The position numbers and the translations under genes are program-made. The notes under the pieces are model-generated. The model saw only the letters and a list, made by a program, of their open reading frames with translations, had not been told where the DNA came from and ran no database searches. From Pseudochelatococcus lubricantis (GTDB taxonomy: Bacteria > Pseudomonadota > Alphaproteobacteria > Rhizobiales > Beijerinckiaceae), in NCBI RefSeq assembly GCF_042432495.1, contig NZ_JBHLXC010000002.1, positions 186,001 to 250,000 of the forward strand: a DNA stretch of 64,000 nucleotides. Reading direction: 5' to 3'. Of this stretch, positions 1 through 9,040 are shown piece by piece (the stretch's first letter is position 1; every line of letters begins with the position of its first letter).

Positions 1-181
1 CGGCCACAGACCCCGCGCGAGCGGCGCAGCCTGAGCGCGGACAGGTGACGCGGCGCAATTCTGCCGCTATACACACGGACAACATTCGCAGCCATGACCC
101 GTATGTGCACCACATCTTCCCGAATGTGTTCCGCCGTGCGCGTCCTTCCACCCGTCCCGCTTGCCACCAAGGTGCCGGTCC

Positions 182-793
182 ATGCCTATCGCCCTGCTTG
201 ATCTGATCGTTATCGGCGTCGTGCTGATCTCGTCGCTGCTCGCCTCCGTACGCGGTTTCACGCGGGAGGTGCTGGCGATCGTCTCGTGGATAGCGGCCGC
301 CATCGCGGCGCTCTATCTGCACCCCTTCGTGCTGCCGCATCTGGAGCCCTACATCTCCAATCCGACGGTGGCGCAGGTGGCAGCGATCGCCGCAGTGTTC
401 ATCGTCACGCTGGTGCTGGTCTCCTTCGTGACGGTGCAGATTTCGGACCTCATCCTCGATTCGCGCATCGGCGCCGTCGACCGCTCGCTCGGCTTCGTGT
501 TCGGAGCGGCGCGCGGCATCCTGATCTGCGCCATCGCCTTCCTGTTCTTCAATTGGCTCGTGAAGCCCGAGGCGCAGCCCGAATGGGCGCGCGACGCCAA
601 GTCGCGCCCATTGCTGCAAAGCACCGGCGACGGCCTGCTGGCGCTGCTGCCCGCCGATTTCGGCAACGCCATCCTGCAGAAGGTCAAGCCGCAGCAGGCG
701 GGCGACGACGCCTCGCCCGCCGACGCCGATCCCGGACAGGGCTCCGGCGACCAGATCCAGCAGTTGCTCGGCGGCCCGACGCGGACGCAGTGA
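182..793 (+). CDS. cvpA: CvpA family membrane protein
   Basis: Predicted inner-membrane protein of 203 residues with about four hydrophobic segments in the first 130 residues, followed by a polar Ala/Asp/Gln-rich tail. The N-terminus (MPIALLDLIVIGVVLISSLL) and the segment around RGFTREVLAIVSWIAA are typical of the CvpA family, named for colicin V production but broadly conserved next to purF. The ATG at 182 is preferred over an in-frame TTG at 161 because homologues begin with the membrane segment. It lies 274 bases upstream of purF on the same strand, the usual arrangement in Hyphomicrobiales. The molecular function of CvpA is poorly defined. Confidence 0.9.
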   Translation: MPIALLDLIVIGVVLISSLLASVRGFTREVLAIVSWIAAAIAALYLHPFVLPHLEPYISNPTVAQVAAIAAVFIVTLVLVSFVTVQISDLILDSRIGAVDRSLGFVFGAARGILICAIAFLFFNWLVKPEAQPEWARDAKSRPLLQSTGDGLLALLPADFGNAILQKVKPQQAGDDASPADADPGQGSGDQIQQLLGGPTRTQ

Positions 794-829
794 CGCGGTC
801 TGCGGCAGGCGCCACGGAATAGCGTGTAT

Positions 830-872
830 CGTGCCGGGAATCGCGAAAATTTGCTTCGCGATTCCCGGCACG
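830..872 (+). terminator. Long perfect hairpin downstream of cvpA
   Basis: An 18-bp perfect inverted repeat (arms 830-847 and 855-872) encloses a 7-base loop. It lies 37 bases after the cvpA stop. No T-run follows, so it is either a factor-assisted terminator, an mRNA-stabilising hairpin or a REP-like repeat unit. The structure is certain; the role is inferred. Confidence 0.55.
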
Positions 873-882
873 GATGCTGTAT

Positions 883-907
883 GACAGTCCTGTGAAGCAG
901 GGCTGTC
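883..907 (+). repeat. Second small hairpin in the cvpA-purF gap
   Basis: Arms 883-892 and 898-907 pair over 10 positions with a single G-T wobble, around a 5-base loop. It follows the 18-bp hairpin by 10 bases, so the cvpA-purF spacer carries two stacked stem-loops ahead of the purF start at 1068. It could be part of the purF leader. Confidence 0.4.
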
Positions 908-1067
908 GTGCACCCGCAAGGGTGGTATTCCCGGCGCTCATCGCGCACATGATCGTTGCCGGCAAGGAGCGAAGGCCTGTCGCCCCATTTCCGGCCCGTT
1001 CCCGGCCTTCCGGCAGGGGATGTCGTCAGGAAGCGTGTTGCGGCGCAAGGCTATCGGAGGATGTTCG

Positions 1068-2549
1068 ATGGATAACGGTCGGTCCACAGACCTGCTTTCC
1101 GGTTGGGACTTCGATCCCGACGACGATACGCTGCGCGAGGAATGCGGCGTATTCGGCATATACGGACATCCGGAGGCCGCCACCATCACGGCGCTGGGGC
1201 TGCACGCCCTGCAGCACCGTGGACAGGAGGCCACGGGCATCGTCTCCTTCGATGGCGCGCGCTTCCATTCCGAGCGGCGTCTCGGCCTCGTCGGCGACGC
1301 CTTCTCAGACCACGATGTCATCCGACAGCTCGCCGGCAATTCCGCCATCGGCCACGTGCGTTACGCCACGACGGGCGAGACGATGCTGCGCAACGTTCAG
1401 CCGCTGTTCGCGGAACTCGCGGGCGGCGGCTTCGCCGTGGCGCACAACGGCAACCTCACCAACGGGCTGACGCTGCGCAGCAGGCTGGTGCGCGAGGGCG
1501 CCATCTGCCAGTCGACGAGCGATACGGAAGTGATCCTGCACCTCGTCGCCAGAAGCCGCCACAGCCGCTTCGTCGATCGCTTCATCGACGCGCTGGTGCA
1601 GCTCGAAGGCGCCTATTCCTTCGTCGGCCTCACCAACAAGAAGCTGGTCGGCGCGCGCGATCCGCTCGGCATCCGCCCGCTGGTGCTCGGCCAGCTCGAC
1701 GGCCATTACATCCTGGCTTCCGAGACGTGCGCGCTCGACATCATCGGCGCGCAGTTCATCCGCGACGTGGAGAACGGCGAGATCATCGTCATCGACGATG
1801 ACGGCATCGAGTCCATCAAGCCCTTCGTGGCACAGCCGATGCGCCCCTGCATCTTCGAATACATCTATTTCGCCCGTCCCGATTCCATCGTCCACGGGCG
1901 CAGCGTCTATGACGTACGCAAGAAGATGGGCGCGCAGCTCGCCCTTGAGGCGCCGGCGGCGGCCGATGTCGTGGTGCCGGTGCCGGACTCCGGCGTGCCG
2001 GCCGCCATAGGCTACGCGCGCGCCTGCGACATTCCCTACGAACTCGGCATCATCCGCAACCATTATATCGGGCGCACCTTCATTCAGCCCACGCAGTCGG
2101 TGCGCGAGCTTGGCGTGCGCATGAAGCACTCCGCCAACCGGGGCGCGGTGGAGGGCAAGCGCATCGTGCTCGTAGACGATTCCATCGTGCGCGGCACCAC
2201 CTCGATGAAGATCGTGCAAATGATGCGCGACGCCGGCGCGCGCGAGGTGCATTTCCGCATCGCGAGCCCGCCGATCACGCATCCCGACTACTACGGCATC
2301 GACACGCCCGAGCGGGAGAAGCTGCTCGCCGCCACGCACTCGGTGGAGGAGATGCGGGCGCTCATCGGCGCCGATTCTCTGGCCTTCCTGTCGGTGGACG
2401 GCATCTACCGCGCCTGCGGCTATCAGGGGCGAGACCCCCGGCGGCCGCAGTTCGCCGACCACTGCTTCACCGGCGATTATCCCACGCCGCTCACCGATGT
2501 CGACGGCGAGGCCCCGCGCCAGGCGGCGCTGCTCGCCGAAGCGGGCTGA
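1068..2549 (+). CDS. purF: Amidophosphoribosyltransferase
   Basis: Catalyses the first committed step of purine synthesis: PRPP plus glutamine gives 5-phosphoribosylamine. The N-terminal Ntn-type glutaminase begins at Cys26 (REECGVFGIYGH) after an acidic propeptide that should be removed, as in the processed PurF subclass. LHALQHRGQEATGI follows. The phosphoribosyltransferase domain carries the PRPP loop VLVDDSIVRGTT. C-terminal cysteines (RACGYQGRD, DHCFTGDYP) resemble the Fe-S-bearing subclass. The ATG at 1068 follows an ATCGGAGG ribosome-binding site at 1053-1060, which favours it over an in-frame ATG at 1020. Length is 493 residues, normal for the family. The next gene starts 5 bases after the stop. 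Confidence 0.97.
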   Translation: MDNGRSTDLLSGWDFDPDDDTLREECGVFGIYGHPEAATITALGLHALQHRGQEATGIVSFDGARFHSERRLGLVGDAFSDHDVIRQLAGNSAIGHVRYATTGETMLRNVQPLFAELAGGGFAVAHNGNLTNGLTLRSRLVREGAICQSTSDTEVILHLVARSRHSRFVDRFIDALVQLEGAYSFVGLTNKKLVGARDPLGIRPLVLGQLDGHYILASETCALDIIGAQFIRDVENGEIIVIDDDGIESIKPFVAQPMRPCIFEYIYFARPDSIVHGRSVYDVRKKMGAQLALEAPAAADVVVPVPDSGVPAAIGYARACDIPYELGIIRNHYIGRTFIQPTQSVRELGVRMKHSANRGAVEGKRIVLVDDSIVRGTTSMKIVQMMRDAGAREVHFRIASPPITHPDYYGIDTPEREKLLAATHSVEEMRALIGADSLAFLSVDGIYRACGYQGRDPRRPQFADHCFTGDYPTPLTDVDGEAPRQAALLAEAG

Positions 2550-2554
2550 GTGTC

Positions 2555-3349
2555 ATGACGGCAGCGACATCCGGCAGCTCTGCCGCGGAAAAGCCCCTCG
2601 CCGGCCGCGTGGCTCTCGTCACGGGCGCTTCGCGCGGCATAGGGCGCGCGGCGGCGCTGGAGCTGGCACAGGCGGGGGCCCATATCATCGCGCTGGCGCG
2701 CACCGTCGGCGCACTGGAGGAACTCGACGACAGCATCCAGTCTCTGGGTGGCACCGCGACGCTCGTGCCGGTCGATGTGAAGGATTTCGACGCGCTCGAC
2801 AGGCTCGGCCTCAGCATCTTCCAGCGCTGGGGCAAGCTCGATGCGCTGCTGGCGAACGCGGGCGTGCTCGGCACCATGACGCCGCTCGCCCATCTTGATC
2901 AGAAGCGCTGGGACGAGGTGATCGCCGTCAACGTCACCGCCAACTGGCGGCTGGTCCGCTCCCTCGATCCGCTGCTGCGGGCTTCCGACGCAGGCCGGGC
3001 GGTGTTCGTGACGTCGGGCGCCGCACACCGGTTCCGCGCCTTCTGGGGTGCCTACGCGATCTCGAAGGCGGCGCTTGAGGCGCTGGCACTGACCTACGCC
3101 TCGGAAACGCAGACGACGCCGGTGCGTGTGTCGCTCGTCAACCCCGGCCCGCTGCGCACGCGCATGCGCGCCACCGCCATGCCGGGGGAGGATCCGCAGA
3201 CATTGCGCACGCCGGAGGAACTCGCGCCCCACCTCGTGCGCCTGCTGTCGCCAGCGTGGACGCAGACCGGCATCATCTATGATTTTCCGCAGGACAAGGT
3301 ATTGTGGCCACAGCCGCCAGCGCCCCGTCCGGCCGCAAGCGCTTCCTGA
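2555..3349 (+). CDS. SDR family NAD(P)-dependent oxidoreductase
   Basis: Short-chain dehydrogenase/reductase of 264 residues. The cofactor motif TGASRGIG is near residue 28, NAG appears in LLANAGVLG, and the catalytic Tyr/Lys are in YAISKAALEAL with a preceding Ser in FVTSGAAH. It starts 5 bases after the purF stop, so the two are probably co-transcribed; this purF-SDR pairing recurs in Hyphomicrobiales. The substrate cannot be read from the sequence. Use of the name YciK-like would be a guess from length and neighbourhood. Confidence 0.9.
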   Translation: MTAATSGSSAAEKPLAGRVALVTGASRGIGRAAALELAQAGAHIIALARTVGALEELDDSIQSLGGTATLVPVDVKDFDALDRLGLSIFQRWGKLDALLANAGVLGTMTPLAHLDQKRWDEVIAVNVTANWRLVRSLDPLLRASDAGRAVFVTSGAAHRFRAFWGAYAISKAALEALALTYASETQTTPVRVSLVNPGPLRTRMRATAMPGEDPQTLRTPEELAPHLVRLLSPAWTQTGIIYDFPQDKVLWPQPPAPRPAASAS

Positions 3350-3373
3350 TCCCTGACCGACAAGATTGAGACC

Positions 3374-4948
3374 ATGACCGACGCAACGCACGACAAGATC
3401 CTCATCGTCGATTTCGGCAGCCAGGTCACCCAGTTGATCGCCCGGCGCGTGCGTGAGGAGCGGGTGTATTCGGAAGTGGTGCCCTACACCCGCGCGGCGG
3501 AGGCCTTCCGCACGCTGAAGCCGAAGGGCGTGATCCTGTCCGGCGGCCCGGCTTCCGTGACGGAGGATTTCAGTCCGCGCGCGCCGGAGGAGATTTTCGA
3601 GGCCAATGTGCCCGTGCTCGGCATCTGCTACGGCGAGCAGACGATGGTCGCGCAGCTCGGTGGCGAGGTCGAGAGCGGCCACCATCGCGAGTTCGGCCGT
3701 GCGGAGGTCGACGTCAAGGCGGAAAGCCCGTTGTTCGAGGAGGTGTGGCGCGTCGACGAATCCTACCCGGTGTGGATGAGTCACGGCGACCGGGTGACCC
3801 GCCTGCCCGACGGGTTCAAGGTGGTGGCGACGTCCGAGAACGCGCCGTTCGCCGCCATTGCCGACGAGGCACGGCGTTTTTACGGCGTACAGTTCCATCC
3901 CGAAGTGGTGCACACGCCCCACGGCGCCGGACTGCTGCGCAATTTCGTGCGCCGCATCGCCGGCTGCGCGGGCGACTGGACGATGGCGACCTTCCGCCAG
4001 GAGGCGATCGCCCGCATCCGGGAGCAGGTGGGCACGGGCAAGGTGCTCTGCGGGCTTTCCGGCGGTGTCGACTCGGCGGTGGCGGCGGTGCTGATCCACG
4101 AGGCGATCGGCGACCAGCTCACCTGCGTGTTCGTCGACCACGGCCTGCTGCGGCTCGGCGAGGCGGAGCGCGTCGTGCAGCTGTTCCGCGATGCCTACAA
4201 TATCCCGCTCGTTCACGTTGAGGCGCAGGACCTGTTCCTCAAGGAGCTGTCAGGCGTCACCGATCCGGAAGCGAAGCGCAAGACGATCGGCCGGCTGTTC
4301 ATCGACGTCTTCGAGGCCGAGGCGCGGAAGCTCGCCGCGCAGGACGGCAAGCCGGTCGAATTCCTGGCGCAGGGCACGCTTTACCCCGACGTAATCGAAA
4401 GCGTAAGCTTCACCGGCGGCCCGTCCGTCACCATCAAGAGCCACCACAACGTGGGCGGACTGCCTGAGCGGATGAACATGAAGCTCGTGGAGCCGCTGCG
4501 CGACCTGTTCAAGGATGAGGTGCGCAAGCTTGGGCGCGAACTTGGCATGCCGGAGATTTTCGTCGGCCGCCACCCCTTCCCCGGCCCGGGACTCGCGATC
4601 CGCTGCCCCGGCGAGATCACGGCCGAAAAGCTCGACATTCTGCGCCACGCCGATGCCGTCTATCTGGAGGAAATCCGCCGCGCCGGCCTCTACGATGACA
4701 TCTGGCAAGCCTTCGCGGTGCTGCTGCCGGTGCGCACGGTGGGCGTGATGGGCGACGGCCGCACCTACGACTACGTGCTGGCGCTGCGCGCCGTCACGTC
4801 GGTGGACGGCATGACGGCGGATTTCTATCCCTTCGACATGGGCTTCCTCGGACGGGTGGCGACGCGCATCATCAACGAGGTGAAGGGCATCAACCGTGTC
4901 ACCTACGACGTCACCTCGAAGCCGCCGGGCACGATCGAGTGGGAGTGA
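3374..4948 (+). CDS. guaA: GMP synthase (glutamine-hydrolysing)
   Basis: Converts XMP to GMP using ATP and glutamine. The class I amidotransferase domain has nucleophile Cys85 in LGICYGEQ and the His/Glu pair in VQFHPEV. The ATP-pyrophosphatase P-loop GLSGGVDSAVAA follows near residue 222. The C-terminal dimerisation domain ends with TSKPPGTIEWE, the canonical GuaA terminus. At 524 residues it is full length. It follows the SDR gene by 24 bases, forming a purine-biosynthesis run with purF. Confidence 0.98.
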   Translation: MTDATHDKILIVDFGSQVTQLIARRVREERVYSEVVPYTRAAEAFRTLKPKGVILSGGPASVTEDFSPRAPEEIFEANVPVLGICYGEQTMVAQLGGEVESGHHREFGRAEVDVKAESPLFEEVWRVDESYPVWMSHGDRVTRLPDGFKVVATSENAPFAAIADEARRFYGVQFHPEVVHTPHGAGLLRNFVRRIAGCAGDWTMATFRQEAIARIREQVGTGKVLCGLSGGVDSAVAAVLIHEAIGDQLTCVFVDHGLLRLGEAERVVQLFRDAYNIPLVHVEAQDLFLKELSGVTDPEAKRKTIGRLFIDVFEAEARKLAAQDGKPVEFLAQGTLYPDVIESVSFTGGPSVTIKSHHNVGGLPERMNMKLVEPLRDLFKDEVRKLGRELGMPEIFVGRHPFPGPGLAIRCPGEITAEKLDILRHADAVYLEEIRRAGLYDDIWQAFAVLLPVRTVGVMGDGRTYDYVLALRAVTSVDGMTADFYPFDMGFLGRVATRIINEVKGINRVTYDVTSKPPGTIEWE

Positions 4949-5317
4949 GAGAGGCGGCAGCCTTTCCCTACCTTTCACACAGCGGCCGCGGCACTTCTGG
5001 TCAGCAGAATGTTGCCGATGCGCAGCATTCGACGGATGGAAAGGTGTTGGAAGAATTTCGTCCTAATGTTGACATAATAGAGCATCATGTCATTTTTCTG
5101 AATGGAAAGTGATATATATATGTTAATTTTGAGCGTGAGGCTTGCCAAATGCCTTGCGCAAACCTACGTTGTCGGTATCGATTTTGGCCAGATGACTGGG
5201 CCGTTGCCTGCGCCATTGCGGGGTGGACGTTCAGCTACCTCCAAGTTTCGACCCACCCGGACTGGGGCTTGAGCCCCGTCCGTCTGATATCTGTTTGTGA
5301 CGACAAGGATTGATACA
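4949..5317. other. Non-coding gap guaA-csp, likely promoter/leader of the cold-shock gene
   Basis: No credible gene. The middle (about 5050-5135) is clearly more AT-rich than its surroundings and contains TTGACA at 5069-5074 followed by AT-rich sequence, a possible but weak sigma70-type promoter on the plus strand. Cold-shock genes usually have long 5-prime leaders, so the remaining 180 bases before 5318 may be transcribed leader. This is inference. Confidence 0.3.
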
Positions 5318-5527
5318 ATGGCTACCGGCACGGTGAAATGGTATAATGAACAAAAAGGTTACGGGTTCATCCAGCCCGACGCCGGCGGCAAGGACGTGTT
5401 CGTTCACGTGACGGCCGTGCAGCGCGCGGGCCTCAACTCGTTGGGCGACGGCCAGAAGGTCACCTACGAACTCGAAACCGACCGCCGTACGGGGCGCGAG
5501 TCGGCAGTGAATCTGCAACTGCAGTAA
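5318..5527 (+). CDS. Cold-shock protein (CspA family)
   Basis: Single-stranded nucleic-acid-binding beta-barrel of 69 residues. It begins MATGTVKWYNEQKGYGFI, with RNP1 (KGYGFIQPD) and RNP2 (DVFVHVTAV) both intact. An in-frame GTG at 5297 would add seven residues; the ATG at 5318 matches the family start. Likely an RNA chaperone. It is followed by a very strong hairpin terminator and then by an IF-1-like gene on the same strand, a combination suggesting a cold- or translation-stress locus. Confidence 0.96.
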   Translation: MATGTVKWYNEQKGYGFIQPDAGGKDVFVHVTAVQRAGLNSLGDGQKVTYELETDRRTGRESAVNLQLQ

Positions 5528-5963
5528 TCGTGCCCTTTTGGAGCGCTTGTCCGTCAATGAAATCATTCGATGGACAAGAATTCGCTCCGGAGAAAAAGCG
5601 GCGGAGCGTTCACCGATCCGGTCCGATCGGTGAACGCTCCGCCGCAATGCGTTTTTGAACGGAAAGAGGCCAGCCGCGTTATCTGCGCACTATCTGATTG
5701 TTCAGACACGGGATTCCCCGATCGATATCTGCACTTTCCGGTCCGGCGCATGCGGCGGTTTATCCGTCCGGTAACGCTTTTTCAGGCGAGGCATTGATTG
5801 CGTCGCCTGAAATGCTTTATATCAGCAACGATTGAACGGCATTGTCGACCCTCGGCCCGGCGCCCTCGCGGCGCATCGCCCTGCACCGGCCCTGCCAAAC
5901 GTCATTCCGTCGGTTCGCGACGGCAGGTTGCCGCCAGAGTTCGGCGCTGAAGAAGGTGTGTTT
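5528..5963. other. Gap between csp and the IF-1-like gene
   Basis: Holds a 21-bp hairpin (annotated separately) and no supported gene; the short open frames across it are created by the palindrome and lack family resemblance. The last 40 bases include a purine-rich stretch (GAAGAAGG, about 5949-5956) that fits a ribosome-binding site for the ATG at 5964. Confidence 0.5.
5597..5656. terminator. Strong, probably bidirectional hairpin terminator
   Basis: A 21-bp perfect inverted repeat (arms 5598-5618 and 5625-5645) with a 6-base loop. An A-run lies just before it (5593-5597) and a T-run after it (5652-5656), so it could terminate transcription in both directions. It lies about 70 bases past the csp stop. 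Confidence 0.75.
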
Positions 5964-6242
5964 ATGGCTAAAGAAGAAGTGATGGAATTTGAAGGTCTTG
6001 TGACCGAGATACTGCCGGACGCCCGCTACAGGGTACAACTCGATACAGGCCATTCTATCATTGCATATACAGCCGGCAAGATGAAAAAGCATCGGATCAA
6101 GACGCTTGCCGGAGACCGGGTGACGGTCGAGATGTCGCCCTACGACCTTGAAAAAGGCCGGCTGATCTTCCGGCATCGCGAACAGCACTCCGCCCCACGT
6201 CCGGGCGCAGGGGCCGCACGTCCGCAGTTCCGGCGCCGCTGA
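5964..6242 (+). CDS. infA: Translation initiation factor IF-1-like protein
   Basis: A 92-residue S1/OB-fold protein beginning MAKEEVMEFEGLVTEILP, with the IF-1 signature segments RYRVQLDTGH, KMKKHRIKTLAGDRVTVEMSPYDLEKGRL and an arginine-rich end. IF-1 is normally about 72 residues, so this carries a roughly 20-residue Arg/Pro/Ala-rich C-terminal extension (from HREQHSAPRP). Such second IF-1 copies next to csp genes are common in alphaproteobacteria. Whether this is the essential copy or a paralogue cannot be decided here. The ATG at 5964 follows a GAAGAAGG-type ribosome-binding site. Confidence 0.9.
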   Translation: MAKEEVMEFEGLVTEILPDARYRVQLDTGHSIIAYTAGKMKKHRIKTLAGDRVTVEMSPYDLEKGRLIFRHREQHSAPRPGAGAARPQFRRR

Positions 6243-6353
6243 GGGCAACAGCAACAGGATCGGTGCCTTTCGGCCCACCAGCCGGAAAGCCGCCAGACTA
6301 CGGGGCGGGTGTGTCGCGGACCACCTTCGAAACGGTATATCCTGAGGTGGCGC

Positions 6354-6833
6354 ATGGCATCTCCGTCTGGTCTGTTTTCGCTGTTCGATAACGCCGTGAA
6401 GCGATTTCTGCCGACGCAGGTCTCGACATCGCCGGCCCCCGGCGTGCCTGAACCGGCGCTGACGGCGCTCGCGGCGGTGCTTGTGCATGTCGCCCGCGTG
6501 GATGGCGTCATCGTCAAGCGCGAGCGAGATTATCTGGTGAACGTGCTCGTGGACCGGTTCGGCCTGCAGCCGGCTGATGCGGGTGCGCTGTTGGAAAAGG
6601 CGCAGGATGCCGAGCAAGATCCGGTTGGAATCGTGGGCGTGCTGCGGCCGCTGCGCCGCGAAATGGACCGGGAAGAGCGCAAGCGGCTGATTCGCACGGC
6701 CTGGGACGTGGCGCGCGTCGACGGCGCCGTTCACGCTTTCGAGGACGACGCGATCTGGCGGTCCGCCCGCCTGCTCGACCTGACGGAACCCGAAATCACG
6801 GCACTGCGCGAGGAAGCCCTTGCCGGCCGATGA
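6354..6833 (+). CDS. TerB-like (tellurite-resistance-domain) protein
   Basis: A 159-residue helical protein. Two repeats (VHVARVDGVIVKRERDYLV and AWDVARVDGAVHAFED) have the acidic-helix pattern of the TerB/DUF533 group, where aspartates may bind metal. The ATG at 6354 has TGAGGTGG at 6342-6349 and is preferred to an upstream in-frame start at 6309. It is a stand-alone gene without other ter genes, so a role in tellurite resistance is not implied. Function unknown. Confidence 0.75.
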   Translation: MASPSGLFSLFDNAVKRFLPTQVSTSPAPGVPEPALTALAAVLVHVARVDGVIVKRERDYLVNVLVDRFGLQPADAGALLEKAQDAEQDPVGIVGVLRPLRREMDREERKRLIRTAWDVARVDGAVHAFEDDAIWRSARLLDLTEPEITALREEALAGR

Positions 6834-7065
6834 ATGATGGATGCCGCACCTGGTCATCCATGCATATGACGCATTGACGAACCTGTGGAGATGTGGAATG
6901 CGCACTTGCGTTTCATATCGCAGTGCAGCATGTGTGATATAAGAAGATTACATTTTGGCAACGGGTCGCATTTTGCCCCCGGATGCTCACTAATAACGGC
7001 GAGGCAAGCCGGTTCTTTTCAGGGATGAGGCGCCCGGTGGTTAAGCCGGAGTTTGATGCCCGTCG

Positions 7066-7701
7066 ATGAATGAATTCAGATTATCCCGATTGATACAGAC
7101 GTTCCGTGTCCGCAAGCTATTCGCCACGGATCTGCATGAATACCGCGCGCATCTTCTGCGCCTCGATTCGCACACCCGCTACAGCCGTTTCGGGAGCTTC
7201 GTGCGCGATGCCTTCATCGAGTCCTACGTGGAAAGCAGCTTTCGGGACGATGCACTGGTTTTCGGCTATGTCGAGGATGGGCTGGTGCGTGGCGCGGCCG
7301 AGTTCCGGCCCTACCGCGGCGAGCACGGGCAGCATGCCGAGGTGGCGTTCAGCGTCGAGGACGACTGGCGGCGCAGGGGGATCGGCAGTTCCCTGTTCGA
7401 AAAGCTCATCATCACCGCGCGCAACCGCCAGACGGCAAGGCTCGTCATGCACTGCCTGCCCGAAAACCGCGCCATGCAGAACCTCGCCCGGCACTTCCAG
7501 GCGCGCATCAGGCTGGCGCCGGACGAGCGCACGGGCATCATCGTCAATCTCAACCCGACAGCGATGAGCCTTGCGCAGGAGGCGACGGACGACTGGCGGG
7601 CCTTCGCAAGCGCCGCGATGGGCATCCATCGCCGTGTCTGGGGCCCGCAATGGCAGCTCGTTCTCGATGCCGAGCCCCGGCCCCGCCTGTCCCCGCCCTG
7701 A
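7066..7701 (+). CDS. GNAT family N-acetyltransferase
   Basis: A 211-residue GNAT-fold protein. The acetyl-CoA-binding motif A is in VEDDWRRRGIGSSLFEKLI near residues 95-115. The N-terminal part (LRLDSHTRYSRFGSF) resembles acetyltransferases appended to acyl-CoA synthetase-like proteins, but the protein stands alone here. Substrate unknown. The only purine-rich site (GGAG at 7047-7050) is far from the ATG, so translation may be weak or the start approximate. Confidence 0.85.
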   Translation: MNEFRLSRLIQTFRVRKLFATDLHEYRAHLLRLDSHTRYSRFGSFVRDAFIESYVESSFRDDALVFGYVEDGLVRGAAEFRPYRGEHGQHAEVAFSVEDDWRRRGIGSSLFEKLIITARNRQTARLVMHCLPENRAMQNLARHFQARIRLAPDERTGIIVNLNPTAMSLAQEATDDWRAFASAAMGIHRRVWGPQWQLVLDAEPRPRLSPP

Positions 7702-7862
7702 CGTCCTGAACAGCGGCGCAGGGACGCAGAGCGGTGCGCACGGCAGCGCGGCTCTTGCGCACCGCCGCTTCGCAGGCCATCCTTGCCAGATGCCGTACGG
7801 ATGTCGTACGCGAGCGCCCGGCGCGCGAACACCGGGCGCGGAAAACCTGCAGGGGGAAGCTC

Positions 7863-8807
7863 ATGAGCGTGTTGCTTGCCATTTCCGGCATGCCGTTGGA
7901 AGTCTGGCAGGAGCGGCTGAGCGCACTCCTGCCGGGCATGAGCGTGTTCGTGCCGGGGGAGCCCTTCGACCGGCGGGCAATCCATTACGTCGTTGCCTGG
8001 CAGCATCCGCCGCGCAGTCTCAACGGGCTGCCGAATCTGGCGGCGATCTTTTCTACCGGGGCCGGGGTCGACCATCTGCTGCGCGACCCTGATTTGCCGC
8101 CGGTGCCGGTCTATCGCATCATCGATGCGGATCTCACCGGCCGCATGAGCGAGTACGTGGTGCTGCATTGCCTGCTGCACCAGCGGGGCCTTTTGCGTGA
8201 TCTGCAGAATCAGCGTCAGCGTCGCTGGGCGCCGGACCTGCTCCAGCCGGCGGCGCAGAGCGTGCGGGTGGGCATCATGGGCCTCGGCGTTCTGGGGCGG
8301 GATGCGGCGCAGAAGCTTGTCAACATCGGGTTCGAGGTCGCCGGCTGGAGCCGCACGCCCAAGGACATCCCCGGCATCGAAATCTTCGCGGGCGACGGGC
8401 AGTTGCCCGCCTTCCTGGCGCGTACGGATATTCTGGTGTCGCTGCTGCCGCTGACCGACGGAACGCGCGGCCTGCTCGACAAGAGCATTTTTGCGGGCCT
8501 CGCGCGTAATGGCCGCTTGGGCCGCCCGGTACTGATCAACGCCGGACGCGGCGGCCTGCAGAACGAAGCCGACATCCTGGAGGCGCTGGGTGACGGCACC
8601 TTGGGAGCCGCGTCCCTCGACGTCTTCGAGACGGAGCCGCTGCCGGCCGATTCGCCGTTATGGGACCACCCTGCGGTGGTCGTCACCCCGCACAGTGCTG
8701 CGATAAGCGACCTCGACGCCATCACCCGCCGCATCGCCAGCCAGATTAACGCGGTTCAGGCGGGCGAAACGCCGGAAGGCCTCGTCAACACCGAGGAAGG
8801 CTACTGA
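7863..8807 (+). CDS. D-isomer-specific 2-hydroxyacid dehydrogenase (glyoxylate/hydroxypyruvate reductase-like)
   Basis: NAD(P)H-dependent 2-ketoacid reductase of 314 residues. The Rossmann motif is VGIMGLGVLGRDAA. The catalytic Arg is in NAGRGG, the Glu in DVFETEPLP and the His in VTPHSAA. The short N-terminal substrate domain and WxRTPK-type cofactor loop (GWSRTPKDIPG) resemble GhrA-type reductases that prefer NADPH. The ATG at 7863 follows GGGGGAA. It is the last chromosomal protein gene before the tRNA and appears monocistronic. Confidence 0.9.
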   Translation: MSVLLAISGMPLEVWQERLSALLPGMSVFVPGEPFDRRAIHYVVAWQHPPRSLNGLPNLAAIFSTGAGVDHLLRDPDLPPVPVYRIIDADLTGRMSEYVVLHCLLHQRGLLRDLQNQRQRRWAPDLLQPAAQSVRVGIMGLGVLGRDAAQKLVNIGFEVAGWSRTPKDIPGIEIFAGDGQLPAFLARTDILVSLLPLTDGTRGLLDKSIFAGLARNGRLGRPVLINAGRGGLQNEADILEALGDGTLGAASLDVFETEPLPADSPLWDHPAVVVTPHSAAISDLDAITRRIASQINAVQAGETPEGLVNTEEGY

Positions 8808-9040
8808 TTCCACGGCCGATTCCGTCAGCCGACAAGAACCGGTCCGCGACACTGCCCGCCTCGCCAACGTCGCAACATAGCACAGCCGGCCCAAAAGCCT
8901 TGCAAAGCAACGAAAGGCAGCTGTGCAAATTATGTGGCCGGCATAGTTTTCCACAGCCCGAAAATTGGGACTTGCACTCAGGGAAAATTCCAGACATAAC
9001 CCACCCATCGGCGGCGGCAATGACCGCCGCGACAGTGGAT

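Noticed and set aside
1..48. Sixteen open codons at the left edge, possibly the tail of an upstream gene
   Set aside because: Too short to recognise; radA is often upstream of cvpA, but the residues do not let me confirm it.
2477..4216. Long antisense frame across the SDR and guaA
   Set aside because: No domain resemblance, typical high-GC antisense frame, contradicts three strong plus-strand genes.
5570..5797. Small open frames on both strands after csp
   Set aside because: They are produced by reading through the 21-bp palindrome and have mirrored sequence.
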